Shown here: positions 40,554 to 50,372 of the stretch, one piece after another | How positions within the stretch are numbered: the first letter of the stretch is position 1 | Layout of the letters: the number at the start of each line of letters is the position of its first letter | Assembly: GCF_042657385.1 (NCBI RefSeq) | Contig: NZ_JBHSLA010000006.1 | Span: forward strand, 62,001 to 126,000 | DNA from: Algorimicrobium hallyeonense | GTDB taxonomy: Bacteria > Bacteroidota > Bacteroidia > Flavobacteriales > Flavobacteriaceae | Direction: 5' to 3' | Length of the DNA: 64,000 bases | Notes under the pieces: generated by a model | Told to the model about the DNA's origin: nothing | What the model saw: only the letters and a program-made list of their open reading frames with translations | The model's database searches: none | Made by a program: the position numbers and the translations under genes

Positions 40554-40561
40554 CAAATATA
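40554..40561 (-). promoter_or_regulatory. mpl: -7 box of mpl
   Basis: The minus strand reads TATATTTG, a full match to TAnnTTTG, 19 bp before the mpl ATG. Confidence 0.55.
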
Positions 40562-40611
40562 CACATTGCAAATGGAAGTAGAAATGTGAACACTTGTAAA
40601 TTATTAAGTTT

Positions 40612-41565
40612 CTAAAGGTTTAAAATAGCCGCTTTTTCAACCGAAAAAACATCAATTTCAGGCAATTCGGCCAAAGCTAAATTTATATGTTTGAGCGCCT
40701 CTTTTTTATGATTCTGATGTTTGTAAATCTGTGCTAATCGGTAATTTGCCCAAGCTTTTGGCACACCATCTTCCACGGAATAATTCTCGATATAGGTTTT
40801 CAGGCAATTTTCACCTTTTTCCAACTGCAAATTATACTCGGCGGCTACTTTTCCTATTTGGTAATGAACGGCATTGCGTTCGTGCTTTTTTTGCGAGGCT
40901 TCAATAGTCGCAATTGCTTTTTCCGGTTGCTGTTGCTTTTCATAAAAGCTAGATAATTTATCAAAACAAGTAATAGAACCACCAGTGGTAATGGCGCGTT
41001 TATAATAGGTTTCGGCTAGTTCGGGTTCGTCATCATACTCATAAATATAGCCTTTAGCCAAATACCCATCCACTTTAGAAAGTGCTTCTAACTCATTGGC
41101 GTACTTCAAGGATTTCTTAACGCTTCCGCCAACAATACCTGGTAGTTGCATATACAATTCCACCAAAGCCCAACGCGTATTAATATGCTTGATATCCAAT
41201 TCGGCCGCCTTTAAAAACGCATCTTCTATGTCGTCGATTAACATGAAAGCGCTTACTTTATTGACTTCCAGCGCTTTCATTCCCATAGCACCACCATATT
41301 TATAATGGAAATTGGCTTTATTAGGGTCCATAACAACCAAGGTTTCATATTGACTAATAGCGGCATCCCATTTGGCCTGATATCCATAAGCATCGCCTAA
41401 CAATTCCACAGCTCGTTGGTTGGTTGGATTGGCATTTACATACGGTTTCACTAGAGTTTCGGCTTGCTTATAATATTTCTGTTCCAGCAATAACGCCACA
41501 TCATCCAAGGTCTGCTGGGCCATAGTAAAAACGGGAAATAAGAAACATAAAAGCAGCTTTTTCAT
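40612..41565 (-). CDS. Exported tetratricopeptide-repeat protein
   Basis: A 317-residue protein with a signal peptide (MKKLLLCFLFPVFTMAQQ) and seven or so TPR-like helix pairs to the C-terminus (EQKYYKQAETLVKPYV, KWDAAISQYETLVVMDPNKANFHYKYG, ELAETYYKRAITTGG, QPEKAIATIEAS). TPRs mediate protein-protein contacts; the partner is unknown. ATG 41563-41565 chosen to place the basic N-terminus at the signal peptide. Mpl follows it on the same strand after 77 bp but has its own -7 box. Confidence 0.82.
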   Translation of the reverse strand: MKKLLLCFLFPVFTMAQQTLDDVALLLEQKYYKQAETLVKPYVNANPTNQRAVELLGDAYGYQAKWDAAISQYETLVVMDPNKANFHYKYGGAMGMKALEVNKVSAFMLIDDIEDAFLKAAELDIKHINTRWALVELYMQLPGIVGGSVKKSLKYANELEALSKVDGYLAKGYIYEYDDEPELAETYYKRAITTGGSITCFDKLSSFYEKQQQPEKAIATIEASQKKHERNAVHYQIGKVAAEYNLQLEKGENCLKTYIENYSVEDGVPKAWANYRLAQIYKHQNHKKEALKHINLALAELPEIDVFSVEKAAILNL

Positions 41566-41584
41566 ATTAAAGTCATCCATTATT

Positions 41585-41592
41585 CAAAGATA
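41585..41592 (-). promoter_or_regulatory. -7 box of the TPR gene
   Basis: The minus strand reads TATCTTTG, a full match to TAnnTTTG, 19 bp before the ATG at 41565. Confidence 0.55.
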
Positions 41593-41836
41593 ACTATTCA
41601 AAATGATTTTTAGTATTGATCGTTTTATCTTCTACCCTCAAGGAAGTTGAAGAAATTTCCCTTACTCAAAATAGCGTCTCACGAATTCAAAGCATGCGTT
41701 TACCCAAATTCCTTTTTTTGGAACAACTTTTGAATGTATTATTGAAAGAATAAAACATTCTGAAATAGCATAGACGAAAACATGGAAATCGATTTTGAAA
41801 TGCTTATTTTTAAAGAATTGTTATAAGAACAAACAC

Positions 41837-44800
41837 ATGAAACAGATTACCATACTCGCAATGATAGTATTATTTGCCAATTTCACCGCAGCACAAACCA
41901 GCGATTACGATGCGCTATGGAAAACGGTTGAAAAACTTGAAAATAAAGGCTTACCCAAATCGGCTTTAGATATTGTTTTGCAAATTTCAAATAAGGCGAA
42001 ACAGGAAAATAATCAACCACAAACGATTAAAGCTTTGCTATACAAAAGCAAGTATGCCTTAACCTTGGAAGAAGAGGCACAACTACAAATTATTGCAGAT
42101 TTTAAACATGAAATAGCACAAAGCGAAACACCTACTAAAAACATCTTACAAAATATGTTAGCCACCATGTATTGGCAGTATTTTCAACAAAACAGATGGC
42201 AATTTTATAACCGAACAAAAACAGCAGAAAAAGTAGACGAAACCGATTTTAGAACTTGGGATTTAGAAACCATATTTACGGAAATTAAACTGCAATACAA
42301 CCAGTCTTTAAAAAACGAGTTGATACTTCAACAAACACCTATTTCTGATTTTGAAGCTATTATTTATTCTCAAAAAAATTCCAAACAATTTAGACCAACT
42401 TTATATGATTTATTAGCCAATTCGGCTCTTGATTTTTATAAATCAGATGAAAATAGCATCAGTCAACCTGCTTACAAATTTGAAATTAATGAACCTAAAT
42501 TTTTATGTCCTGCGGAAGAATTTTCAAGTTTAGAAATTTCGTCAAAAGACAGCACGTCATTACAACTGCAAGCGTTAAAAATATATCAAGATTTAGTTCA
42601 ATTTCACTTGAAAAATCAGAACAACAAAGCTTTGGTTGATATAGATATAGCACGTTTAAAGTTTATACATGAGAAGGCGACTTTCAGCGACAAAGAGAAC
42701 GTATATATGCAAACCTTAAAAGAATCTCGCCCTAACTATTCATCCGAAGAATCGGGTTTATATGCGTTTGAAATTGCTCAATTATTGTATGCACAAGGCG
42801 AACGTTATGATCCGAAAACAGCCAATGAATTACAGTGGAAAATAAAAGAAGCCTTTGAACTTTGCGAATCCGTTCAGAAGAAATTCCCAAATAGTATAGC
42901 GACTAAAAAATGTGCCGTTTTACAAAAGCAAATTGAACTCCAAAGTTTGCAAGTACGCACAGAAAGGTATCTACCCATTCAGCAAGACGCTAGAATGTTG
43001 GTGACTTACAAGAATTTAAAAACGTTAGAGTTTAAAGCCTATAAACTCACCGAAAAGGAATTTGAAGCCTTTGGCAAAATTTATAGAGATGACGAACAAT
43101 TAACCTTTGTAAAAAAATTGACGGTTTCAAAATCTTGGCAAGCCACCATAAAAAACGAAGGTGATTTCCAGCAACACCAAACGGAAATTTTGTTGCCAGC
43201 TATGGAAAATGGTCGCTATCTCATTGTGGCTTCATCGAAAAACGAGGCGAACACATTTGCTATTCAAACACTACAAATTACCAATATTGCTTTGGTGGAT
43301 AAAGCGGAAAACGACAGACAGATCTACCAGTTTATTAATCGGAATAATGGACAGCCCATACCGAATCTCACTGTTAAAATAAGTTACAAAGAAAATTACA
43401 ATGGTAATTTTAAACATAAAACGTTCACATCTGACTCCAATGGCAACGTTGAAATTTCAAAAACACAAAGCCGTTGGACCCAAGTAAAAATTGTAGCCAA
43501 CTCTAAAACCGACAAAGCCTATTTTGGTGATTATTACGTGAATCCTGAATACAAACAGAATGAAGATCCGGTTAGCTATAAAGGTTTCCTTTTTACGGAC
43601 AGAAGTATTTACAGACCTGGGCAAACGGTTTATTTTAAAGGGATTGCTATGAAAACTACACATGGTAAATCCACCGTTTTAGTGGATGAAGAAACCGACG
43701 CCGTTTTATATAATGTAAACGGCGAAGAGGTTAATCGGTTGACTTTAAGAACAAACGAATTCGGTTCTGTTAATGGCGAATTTATTTTGCCGAATACAGG
43801 ATTAACTGGTGGTTTTAGAATCCAATTATTAGGAAAATCGCATCATTTAGGAAATGCAAACACCTATTTTTCAGTAGAAGAATACAAACGTCCAAAGTTT
43901 GAAACCACCTTTAAACCCATTTCAGAAACTTTTAAAATTAACGACTCCATAACAGTAAAAGGAACTGCATTGGCTTTTGCTGGTAGTAATATCAACAATG
44001 CTAAAGTGGTGTATCGCGTGCACAGAAAAGTCCAATATCCAGATTGGTATTATTGGTATCGTCCGCGTTTTAATTCAGAAGCTCAAGAAATTACCCATGG
44101 CGAAAATACCACCAACGATAAAGGCGAATTCGAAATTACCTTTAAAGCCATTCCAGATAGCAGTGTTGACAAAAGCACCTTACCAATATTTAATTATGAA
44201 GTGTCAGCCGATGTCACTGATATCAATGGCGAAACACGAAGTAGTTCCATTATAGTAAATGTAGGTTATCATGCCATGACGGCTTCTATTGCTGTTGAAA
44301 ATACGTTAGACAAAACCACTAAAAATCATAGTATTGAAATTGATACGAGAAATTTAAATGGCGAATTTACACCAGCCACTGGAACGCTTAAAATATATAA
44401 ACTGCAAGCACCAGAACAGGCTTTACGCAGTAGACCTTGGGAAGCACCAGAATATAAAATGCTTTCAGAAACGGAATTTAAAGCGAAATTTCCACACGAT
44501 GCGTATGCGAATGAAGATAACCCCAACAATTGGAAAAAAGGCGATATGGTTTTTGAAACCGATTTTAACACGGAAAAATCGAAAACCATCACATTAAGAA
44601 ACATCAAAAAATGGGATTCCGGTATGTATGTGATTGTTCTAGAAAGTACCGATAAATTTGGTCAAGCAGTTACAGCAGAGGCCAAAACAAATTTGTATAG
44701 TGATACCGATAAAACCGTTGCCGACAATCAATTATTTATAATTACAACTAATAAAAACACCTATCAACCAAATGATACTGTTTTGCTAACCATAGGCTCA

Positions 44801-47800
44801 GCAGCCGAAAATATCACAGTTACGATTGATATTGAGAAAGACAAAAAAACAATAAAAAGCTATGTACTAAACCTAAACAACAATAAAAAAACCATTGAAA
44901 TCCCTGTTACAGAAGCAGATTTTGGTGGATTTGCCATGCATTACAGTTTTGCTTTTGCCAATAGTTTTCAATCGGGAACAGAAATCATTTCAGTGCCATA
45001 CCCTAAAACCGATTTAGAAATTGAAACCACCACATTCCGAGATAAATTGCAACCAGGAACCGATGAAACTTGGGCATTTAAAATAAAAGGACCTCAAGGC
45101 GAAAAAGTGTCTGCTGAAATTTTAGCGAGTATGTATGACGCATCTTTAGACCAATTTAAACCTCATAATTGGACATTCAATCCGTTAGAAAAGCCCACTT
45201 ATTATTCCAACGCAACCAGACAAGCGCATTACAGTTTTGGAATTCAAAATTTCAGGATACAAAATACACCACGTTTAAATATGGGGTTTCCACACCAAGG
45301 TTATGACCAATTGAACTGGTTTGGGTTTTATTTTGGGGATGATAATTATTTTTATGGAGAAGATTTGGAACATGAAGAAGTTATTGTGTCTGCTATGGGT
45401 ATAAAAAGAGAAAAACGTGACATAGCTTACGAAACAGAAATGGCTCCTGAAGCTAATCAAGCGTTAGGAAGTCCAGAAGAAAGTGTCGATAATCTAGAAA
45501 GTCCTGAATCTAAAAAATCAGACTTTTCAGGCATCACCATCCGCAAAAATCTCCAAGAAACCGCATTCTACTTTCCACAATTACAAACAGATGAAGCAGG
45601 CAATGTGAGCTTTAGTTTCACCACACCAGAAGCCTTAACCAAATGGAAATTGCAAGTGTTGGCACATACCAAAACTTTGGAAAGCCAAACAACCCGTTTG
45701 GAAACGGTTACCCAAAAAGAATTGATGGTCATTCCCAACGCACCACGATTTTTACGTCATGGTGATGCCATAACCATCAGTACTAAAATTGCGAATCTAA
45801 CCGATAACACCTTATCAGGACAAGCGCAATTACAACTAACCGATGCTATTACCGGAAAAGCCATTGATACTATTTTAGGGAACACCAATAACACAAAAAG
45901 TTTTGAAGTGGATGCCAAAGGCAACACCCAAATATCTTGGTTATTAACCATTCCTGAAACAGTAAATGCGGTTCAATATAAAGTAGTTGCCAAAGCTGGC
46001 GCATTTAGTGATGGCGAACAAAATGCCATGCCTGTTTTATCTAACCGATTATTGGTAACCGAAACCTTACCGATGTGGATTAAGAGCAACGAAACCAGAA
46101 CGTTTACGTTGGATAAACTAAAAACGAATACCTCATCCAGTTTAAAACATCACAAACTGACTTTGGAAATGACCTCCAATCCAGCTTGGTATGCGGTTCA
46201 GGCACTTCCCTATTTAATGGAATATCCGTATGACTGTAATGAGCAAACTTTTAGTCGCTATTACGCAAACGCCTTGGCAAGTCACATATCCAATAGCAAT
46301 CCACGGATTCAAGAGGTGTTTAATCAGTGGCGAAATTCGGACGCATTAGTTTCGAATTTGGAGAAAAACCCCGAACTAAAAAACATATTAATTCAAGAAA
46401 CACCTTGGTTACGTGATGCTCAAAGTGAAACGGAACAGAAAAAACGGATTGCTTTGTTATTCGATTTGAATAAAATGACCAACGAATTGCAAAACGCATT
46501 GGGTAAACTCCAACAAAATCAAATGACATCTGGCGCATGGCCTTGGTTTAAAGGTGGACACGAAAACCGTTTTATAACCCAACATATTATAACCGGTTTT
46601 GGACATTTGGATAAATTGAATGTCATTCAAAGCGCTAGCGAAGTAGCTATGATTTCAAACGCTATTGCTTATTTAGATAATGAATTCATAAAAGAATATA
46701 AAAACATCACCAAATACAATAAGGATACCGACTTAAGCAAAGACCATTTAAGTTATACGCAATTACATTATTTATATATGCGAAGCTTCTTTCCAGAGAT
46801 AAAACGTAGTAAAGAAGTTCAAGATGTTTCGGAATATTATTTAGGGCAAATAGACAGCTATTGGTTGTCGCGTTCTATTTATTCAAAAGGGTTAATGACG
46901 CTTATTTCACATAGAATGAATAAGACTAAAACTGCTGGCAAAATCTTAAAATCTTTAAAAGAAACCAGTATCACGAATGACGAATTAGGCATGTATTGGA
47001 AAGACAATACCGCATCTTGGCACTGGTATCAAGCGCCTATTGAAACCCAAGCGTTGCTGATTGAGGCATTTCAGGAAGTTGGCTCAACCATATATAGCGA
47101 AGCCAATAATATGCAGGATATTGATAATTTGAAAATGTGGTTATTAAAAAACAAGCAAACGAATAAGTGGGAAAGCACCAAAGCAACTACCGAAGCTGTT
47201 TACGCTTTATTGCTACAAGGAAGCGATTGGTTATCGGTAACCGAAGCCGTTACCGTTTTAGTTGGCAACAAAAAAATTGACCCTTCAAAGTTAGAAGCTG
47301 TAAAAGTGGAGGCTGGAACTGGTTACTATAAAACATCTTGGAATGCTTCAGAAATAAAACCAGAAATGGCAGATGTTACCTTAACAAAAACAGGGAAAGG
47401 TATTGCTTGGGGAAGTTTATATTGGCAATATTTTGAAGATTTAGATAAAATCACCACAGCCAAAACACCGTTACAATTGAAGAAAAAACTCTTCAAAAAA
47501 ACCAATACAGATTCTGGTGAAGTTATTTCAGAAATCACATCAGAAACCGCTTTACAAGTTGGCGATTTAGTTCGCGTACGTATTGAATTACGTAGCGATC
47601 GTGATATGGAATTCATTCACATGAAAGATATGCGTGCCGCTGGATTAGAACCTATCAATGTCTTATCGTCCTACAAATGGCAAGACGGTTTGGGTTATTA
47701 TGAAAGCACGAAAGATGCGAGTACAAATTTCTTTTTCGACTATCTACCTAAAGGAATTTATGTGTTTGAATACGATTTACGCGTGAACAATGCAGGAAAT

Positions 47801-47887
47801 ATGAGTAATGGTATTACCACAATACAATGTATGTATGCGCCTGAATTTTCAAGCCATAGCGAAGGTGTTCGGATTTCTGTAAATTAA
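41837..47887 (+). CDS. Alpha-2-macroglobulin family protein with intact thioester
   Basis: A 2016-residue exported protein from the ATG at 41837 (signal peptide MKQITILAMIVLFANFTAAQ). A helical N-terminal third (residues about 30-360) precedes MG-type beta domains with RSIYRPGQTVYFKGI (about residue 598, the MG2 motif) and VRIELRSDRDMEFIHMKD near the C-terminus. The A2M core shows ITIRKNLQETAFYFPQLQTD, then the thioester motif CNEQ (Cys1467) in EYPYDCNEQTFSRYYA and an alpha-alpha toroid. These proteins trap proteases at the cell surface or periplasm. An unusual segment VIVSAMGIKREKRDIAY (residues 1183-1199) looks like the SusC plug signature. A small secreted protein and an M64 peptidase follow on the same strand. 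Confidence 0.93.
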   Translation: MKQITILAMIVLFANFTAAQTSDYDALWKTVEKLENKGLPKSALDIVLQISNKAKQENNQPQTIKALLYKSKYALTLEEEAQLQIIADFKHEIAQSETPTKNILQNMLATMYWQYFQQNRWQFYNRTKTAEKVDETDFRTWDLETIFTEIKLQYNQSLKNELILQQTPISDFEAIIYSQKNSKQFRPTLYDLLANSALDFYKSDENSISQPAYKFEINEPKFLCPAEEFSSLEISSKDSTSLQLQALKIYQDLVQFHLKNQNNKALVDIDIARLKFIHEKATFSDKENVYMQTLKESRPNYSSEESGLYAFEIAQLLYAQGERYDPKTANELQWKIKEAFELCESVQKKFPNSIATKKCAVLQKQIELQSLQVRTERYLPIQQDARMLVTYKNLKTLEFKAYKLTEKEFEAFGKIYRDDEQLTFVKKLTVSKSWQATIKNEGDFQQHQTEILLPAMENGRYLIVASSKNEANTFAIQTLQITNIALVDKAENDRQIYQFINRNNGQPIPNLTVKISYKENYNGNFKHKTFTSDSNGNVEISKTQSRWTQVKIVANSKTDKAYFGDYYVNPEYKQNEDPVSYKGFLFTDRSIYRPGQTVYFKGIAMKTTHGKSTVLVDEETDAVLYNVNGEEVNRLTLRTNEFGSVNGEFILPNTGLTGGFRIQLLGKSHHLGNANTYFSVEEYKRPKFETTFKPISETFKINDSITVKGTALAFAGSNINNAKVVYRVHRKVQYPDWYYWYRPRFNSEAQEITHGENTTNDKGEFEITFKAIPDSSVDKSTLPIFNYEVSADVTDINGETRSSSIIVNVGYHAMTASIAVENTLDKTTKNHSIEIDTRNLNGEFTPATGTLKIYKLQAPEQALRSRPWEAPEYKMLSETEFKAKFPHDAYANEDNPNNWKKGDMVFETDFNTEKSKTITLRNIKKWDSGMYVIVLESTDKFGQAVTAEAKTNLYSDTDKTVADNQLFIITTNKNTYQPNDTVLLTIGSAAENITVTIDIEKDKKTIKSYVLNLNNNKKTIEIPVTEADFGGFAMHYSFAFANSFQSGTEIISVPYPKTDLEIETTTFRDKLQPGTDETWAFKIKGPQGEKVSAEILASMYDASLDQFKPHNWTFNPLEKPTYYSNATRQAHYSFGIQNFRIQNTPRLNMGFPHQGYDQLNWFGFYFGDDNYFYGEDLEHEEVIVSAMGIKREKRDIAYETEMAPEANQALGSPEESVDNLESPESKKSDFSGITIRKNLQETAFYFPQLQTDEAGNVSFSFTTPEALTKWKLQVLAHTKTLESQTTRLETVTQKELMVIPNAPRFLRHGDAITISTKIANLTDNTLSGQAQLQLTDAITGKAIDTILGNTNNTKSFEVDAKGNTQISWLLTIPETVNAVQYKVVAKAGAFSDGEQNAMPVLSNRLLVTETLPMWIKSNETRTFTLDKLKTNTSSSLKHHKLTLEMTSNPAWYAVQALPYLMEYPYDCNEQTFSRYYANALASHISNSNPRIQEVFNQWRNSDALVSNLEKNPELKNILIQETPWLRDAQSETEQKKRIALLFDLNKMTNELQNALGKLQQNQMTSGAWPWFKGGHENRFITQHIITGFGHLDKLNVIQSASEVAMISNAIAYLDNEFIKEYKNITKYNKDTDLSKDHLSYTQLHYLYMRSFFPEIKRSKEVQDVSEYYLGQIDSYWLSRSIYSKGLMTLISHRMNKTKTAGKILKSLKETSITNDELGMYWKDNTASWHWYQAPIETQALLIEAFQEVGSTIYSEANNMQDIDNLKMWLLKNKQTNKWESTKATTEAVYALLLQGSDWLSVTEAVTVLVGNKKIDPSKLEAVKVEAGTGYYKTSWNASEIKPEMADVTLTKTGKGIAWGSLYWQYFEDLDKITTAKTPLQLKKKLFKKTNTDSGEVISEITSETALQVGDLVRVRIELRSDRDMEFIHMKDMRAAGLEPINVLSSYKWQDGLGYYESTKDASTNFFFDYLPKGIYVFEYDLRVNNAGNMSNGITTIQCMYAPEFSSHSEGVRISVN

Positions 47888-47970
47888 TTTTAAGCGAAAA
47901 AACAAAATTTCGATAATGACTTAATTACTAAATCACTAACTTTACAAATTAATACAATCCGTATTTATTT

Positions 47971-48444
47971 ATGAAACATACGCTTCTCATATTGCTATCC
48001 GTTTTTACTTTTGGATCAACTATTTACGCACAAAATACGTCCGTAAAACAAGAAACTAAAAAAGTAGTAGACAGTATGATATTTTTAACCTATCATATTA
48101 AAAAATCAACAGATGCAACACCAACAATAAGTCATTTAAAAACGGTATTAGCGAAAGGACGCATTAAAGGATTTCATGAAAAAAAGGAACTCATGAAAAC
48201 GGGGAATTTAACCTGCAATTTATTGAATAAAGAATTAAAGGTGATTGAAACACTTTATATAGAAAATCCGCTTGAAAAAGTGGTTGAATTTATAAATGAT
48301 TCTGACAATTTAGAAAAACGTCTTATCTCCTTGGACAGTACTGATTTTGCCTTCAGAATGCCATATCACGAAGCAGCTAAATATGTTCGCATGTATGTGA
48401 TTTCCAATACGAACACCACCAATTACATAATATATAAGCTATAA
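47971..48444 (+). CDS. Uncharacterised secreted protein
   Basis: Not recognised. A 157-residue protein with signal peptide MKHTLLILLSVFTFGSTIYAQ. The mature region is mixed alpha/beta and lysine-rich (KKVVDSMIFLTYHIKKSTDA, MKTGNLTCNLLNKELKVIETL), with a single cysteine at about residue 84. It sits between the A2M and the M64 peptidase genes on the same strand and is separated from the latter by five bases, so it is probably co-transcribed with the peptidase gene. Confidence 0.7.
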   Translation: MKHTLLILLSVFTFGSTIYAQNTSVKQETKKVVDSMIFLTYHIKKSTDATPTISHLKTVLAKGRIKGFHEKKELMKTGNLTCNLLNKELKVIETLYIENPLEKVVEFINDSDNLEKRLISLDSTDFAFRMPYHEAAKYVRMYVISNTNTTNYIIYKL

Positions 48445-48449
48445 CTATT

Positions 48450-49841
48450 ATGAACAAACCACTACTCTCTTTACTCTTACTTCTGGTTGTAACCGTTTCA
48501 TTCTCACAAACTTTTGATGTAGAAACTATTAAAAATGCAGGTGATAATGACAAACGCATTAATTTAGTTATTCTTGGTGATGGCTACACGGCAAGTGAAT
48601 TGACAGATTTTGAAACGGACGCTGCAAATTTTGTGAGTGCTATTTTTGGTCAATCTCCTTTTTCAGAATATTCCGATTATTTTAATGTGCATATTATCAA
48701 GGTTATTTCCAACGAAAGTGGTGCAAATCATCCTGGAACGGCTACAGATGAAGGCAGTTATAACGTGCCAGTTTCCACGGTAGACAATTATTTTGGAAGC
48801 ACCTACGATGGTTTTGGTTCACATCGTTTGCTATACGCACCAAATTATAGTTTAATCATCTCTGTTTTGGCTGATAATTTCCCCGAATATGATCAGGCCC
48901 TTATTTTGGTAAACTCGCCGTATTATGGTGGTAGTGGTGGCGAATTCCCAGTAACTTCCACAGGAACGAGCGCCAATGAAATTGCAATTCATGAAATTGG
49001 ACATTCATTAGTAGATTTAAAAGACGAGTATTATCCTGGCGATTATTACGCTGAAGAAGGTATTAATATGACCCAAGAAACGGACCCAAGTCTTGTAAAA
49101 TGGACCAATTGGATTGGATCCAATGGGGTTGATATTTATCAATATTGTACAACTGGATCTTGTGCTTCCTGGTATAGACCTCATCAAACCTGTAAAATGC
49201 GTTATTTAGGCTATCCGTTTTGTGCGGTTTGTAAAGAAGGGATTATTGAAAAAATTCATGATTTAGTGTCACCTGTTGATAGCTTTTCTCCTACTAATTT
49301 ATCCATTGAAACCTCAACGTTTCCGGTTTCTTTTAATGTATCACTTATTAATCCAAGTACGAATACGTTGGAAACAATTTGGACCTTAAATGGCTCCACG
49401 CATTCAACGAATGTTGATATAATTTCCATATTGGAAGCCGATGTTAATAATGGTTTAAATAGTCTGTCTGTTGCAATTACAGACAACACCAGTTTGCAAC
49501 GTATTGACAGTCATGAAACCATTCATGTTACTACTGTTACGTGGAGTATTGACAATACCACATTAGGTATTACTGATATTACAGCAGAAGAAAATCAATT
49601 TTCCATCTCCCTATATCCCAATCCAACAAACAATGCTTTTTATGTGAAGTTTGACAGTTTTAATTCCTCAAATGTACGTTTAGAATTAACGAGTATGGAT
49701 GGTAAACAGGTTTTATCAACCCGTTTAGAATCTGGCATAACAAATACTATAAATTTAAATCAACAAGCGGCAGGACTTTATATTGCTAACATTTACAGTG
49801 ATTCTGTATTGTTAGCGCGTAAAAAAGTTATTAAAAAGTAA
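48450..49841 (+). CDS. M64 (IgA-peptidase-like) metallopeptidase with T9SS C-terminal tail
   Basis: A 463-residue secreted protease. Signal peptide ends VTVSFSQ. The M64 core has NLVILGDGYTASELTDFETDAANFV and the zinc site HEIGHSLVDLKDEY (His181, Glu182, His185 and the DE acidic pair), then KMRYLGYPFCAVCKEGII with structural cysteines. An Ig-like domain follows, and the C-terminus FSISLYPNPTNNAFYVKF to ARKKVIKK is a type A T9SS sorting domain. It should be exported across the outer membrane and anchored or released. It is tail-to-tail with a DUF4136 gene, with only two bases between stops. Confidence 0.92.
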   Translation: MNKPLLSLLLLLVVTVSFSQTFDVETIKNAGDNDKRINLVILGDGYTASELTDFETDAANFVSAIFGQSPFSEYSDYFNVHIIKVISNESGANHPGTATDEGSYNVPVSTVDNYFGSTYDGFGSHRLLYAPNYSLIISVLADNFPEYDQALILVNSPYYGGSGGEFPVTSTGTSANEIAIHEIGHSLVDLKDEYYPGDYYAEEGINMTQETDPSLVKWTNWIGSNGVDIYQYCTTGSCASWYRPHQTCKMRYLGYPFCAVCKEGIIEKIHDLVSPVDSFSPTNLSIETSTFPVSFNVSLINPSTNTLETIWTLNGSTHSTNVDIISILEADVNNGLNSLSVAITDNTSLQRIDSHETIHVTTVTWSIDNTTLGITDITAEENQFSISLYPNPTNNAFYVKFDSFNSSNVRLELTSMDGKQVLSTRLESGITNTINLNQQAAGLYIANIYSDSVLLARKKVIKK

Positions 49842-49843
49842 GC

Positions 49844-50350
49844 TTATTTTTTAGGAGGATACTTTTCTAATAGTTTTAATACCACTGTTTTAAATTGAGC
49901 GGTTCGTGCTTCTGGTGAATTTTCCGGAGCAGCTGGTTCCTGACTAACACCTTGCCAAAATAGCTGTTGTGTTTCACCATCAACAAAGTCTAAAATAATT
50001 TGTCTGGAAACAGAACCTTGACCAATTGGAATACCGACAGATACACCGCCACCACCACTACCAACTCCCATTCCAACGGAACTGGATTGCTGATTTTGAT
50101 ATGTTACACTCTTTACATCAATAATAAAATCCGGAGTTTCTGATAATATAAATCCTTTGCTTTGAAGTTCCGCATCTAACTCCGTAAAAAAACGTTTGGA
50201 ATCTAACTGACTGAAACCCGTTTGCATATTATCAAAATAATGGTAGGTTTTGTATTGGGTAAAGTCTGTTCCTTTGTCGTAATCGTAACTTACAGTAACA
50301 CCACAAGACGTTAGCAAAAAGGCAAGAATTAGGGCTTGAAATCTTTTCAT
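49844..50350 (-). CDS. DUF4136 lipoprotein
   Basis: A 168-residue lipoprotein; lipobox LAFLLTSCGVTV with Cys16. The DUF4136 core has DYDKGTDFTQYKTYHYFD, SKGFILSETPDFIIDVKSVTYQNQ and DGETQQLFWQGVSQE, with a Gly/Ser-rich loop GMGVGSGGGGVSVGIPIG in the middle. Family members are envelope lipoproteins of unknown role. It is the last gene of the hpt-adk, obg, channel run on this strand. Confidence 0.85.
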   Translation of the reverse strand: MKRFQALILAFLLTSCGVTVSYDYDKGTDFTQYKTYHYFDNMQTGFSQLDSKRFFTELDAELQSKGFILSETPDFIIDVKSVTYQNQQSSSVGMGVGSGGGGVSVGIPIGQGSVSRQIILDFVDGETQQLFWQGVSQEPAAPENSPEARTAQFKTVVLKLLEKYPPKK

Positions 50351-50372
50351 TTTTATTTTAAATATACGAAAA

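Noticed and set aside
43161..47616. Several open frames on both strands inside the A2M gene
   Set aside because: They lie wholly within a single long coding frame and show no family motifs, signal peptides or promoter boxes.
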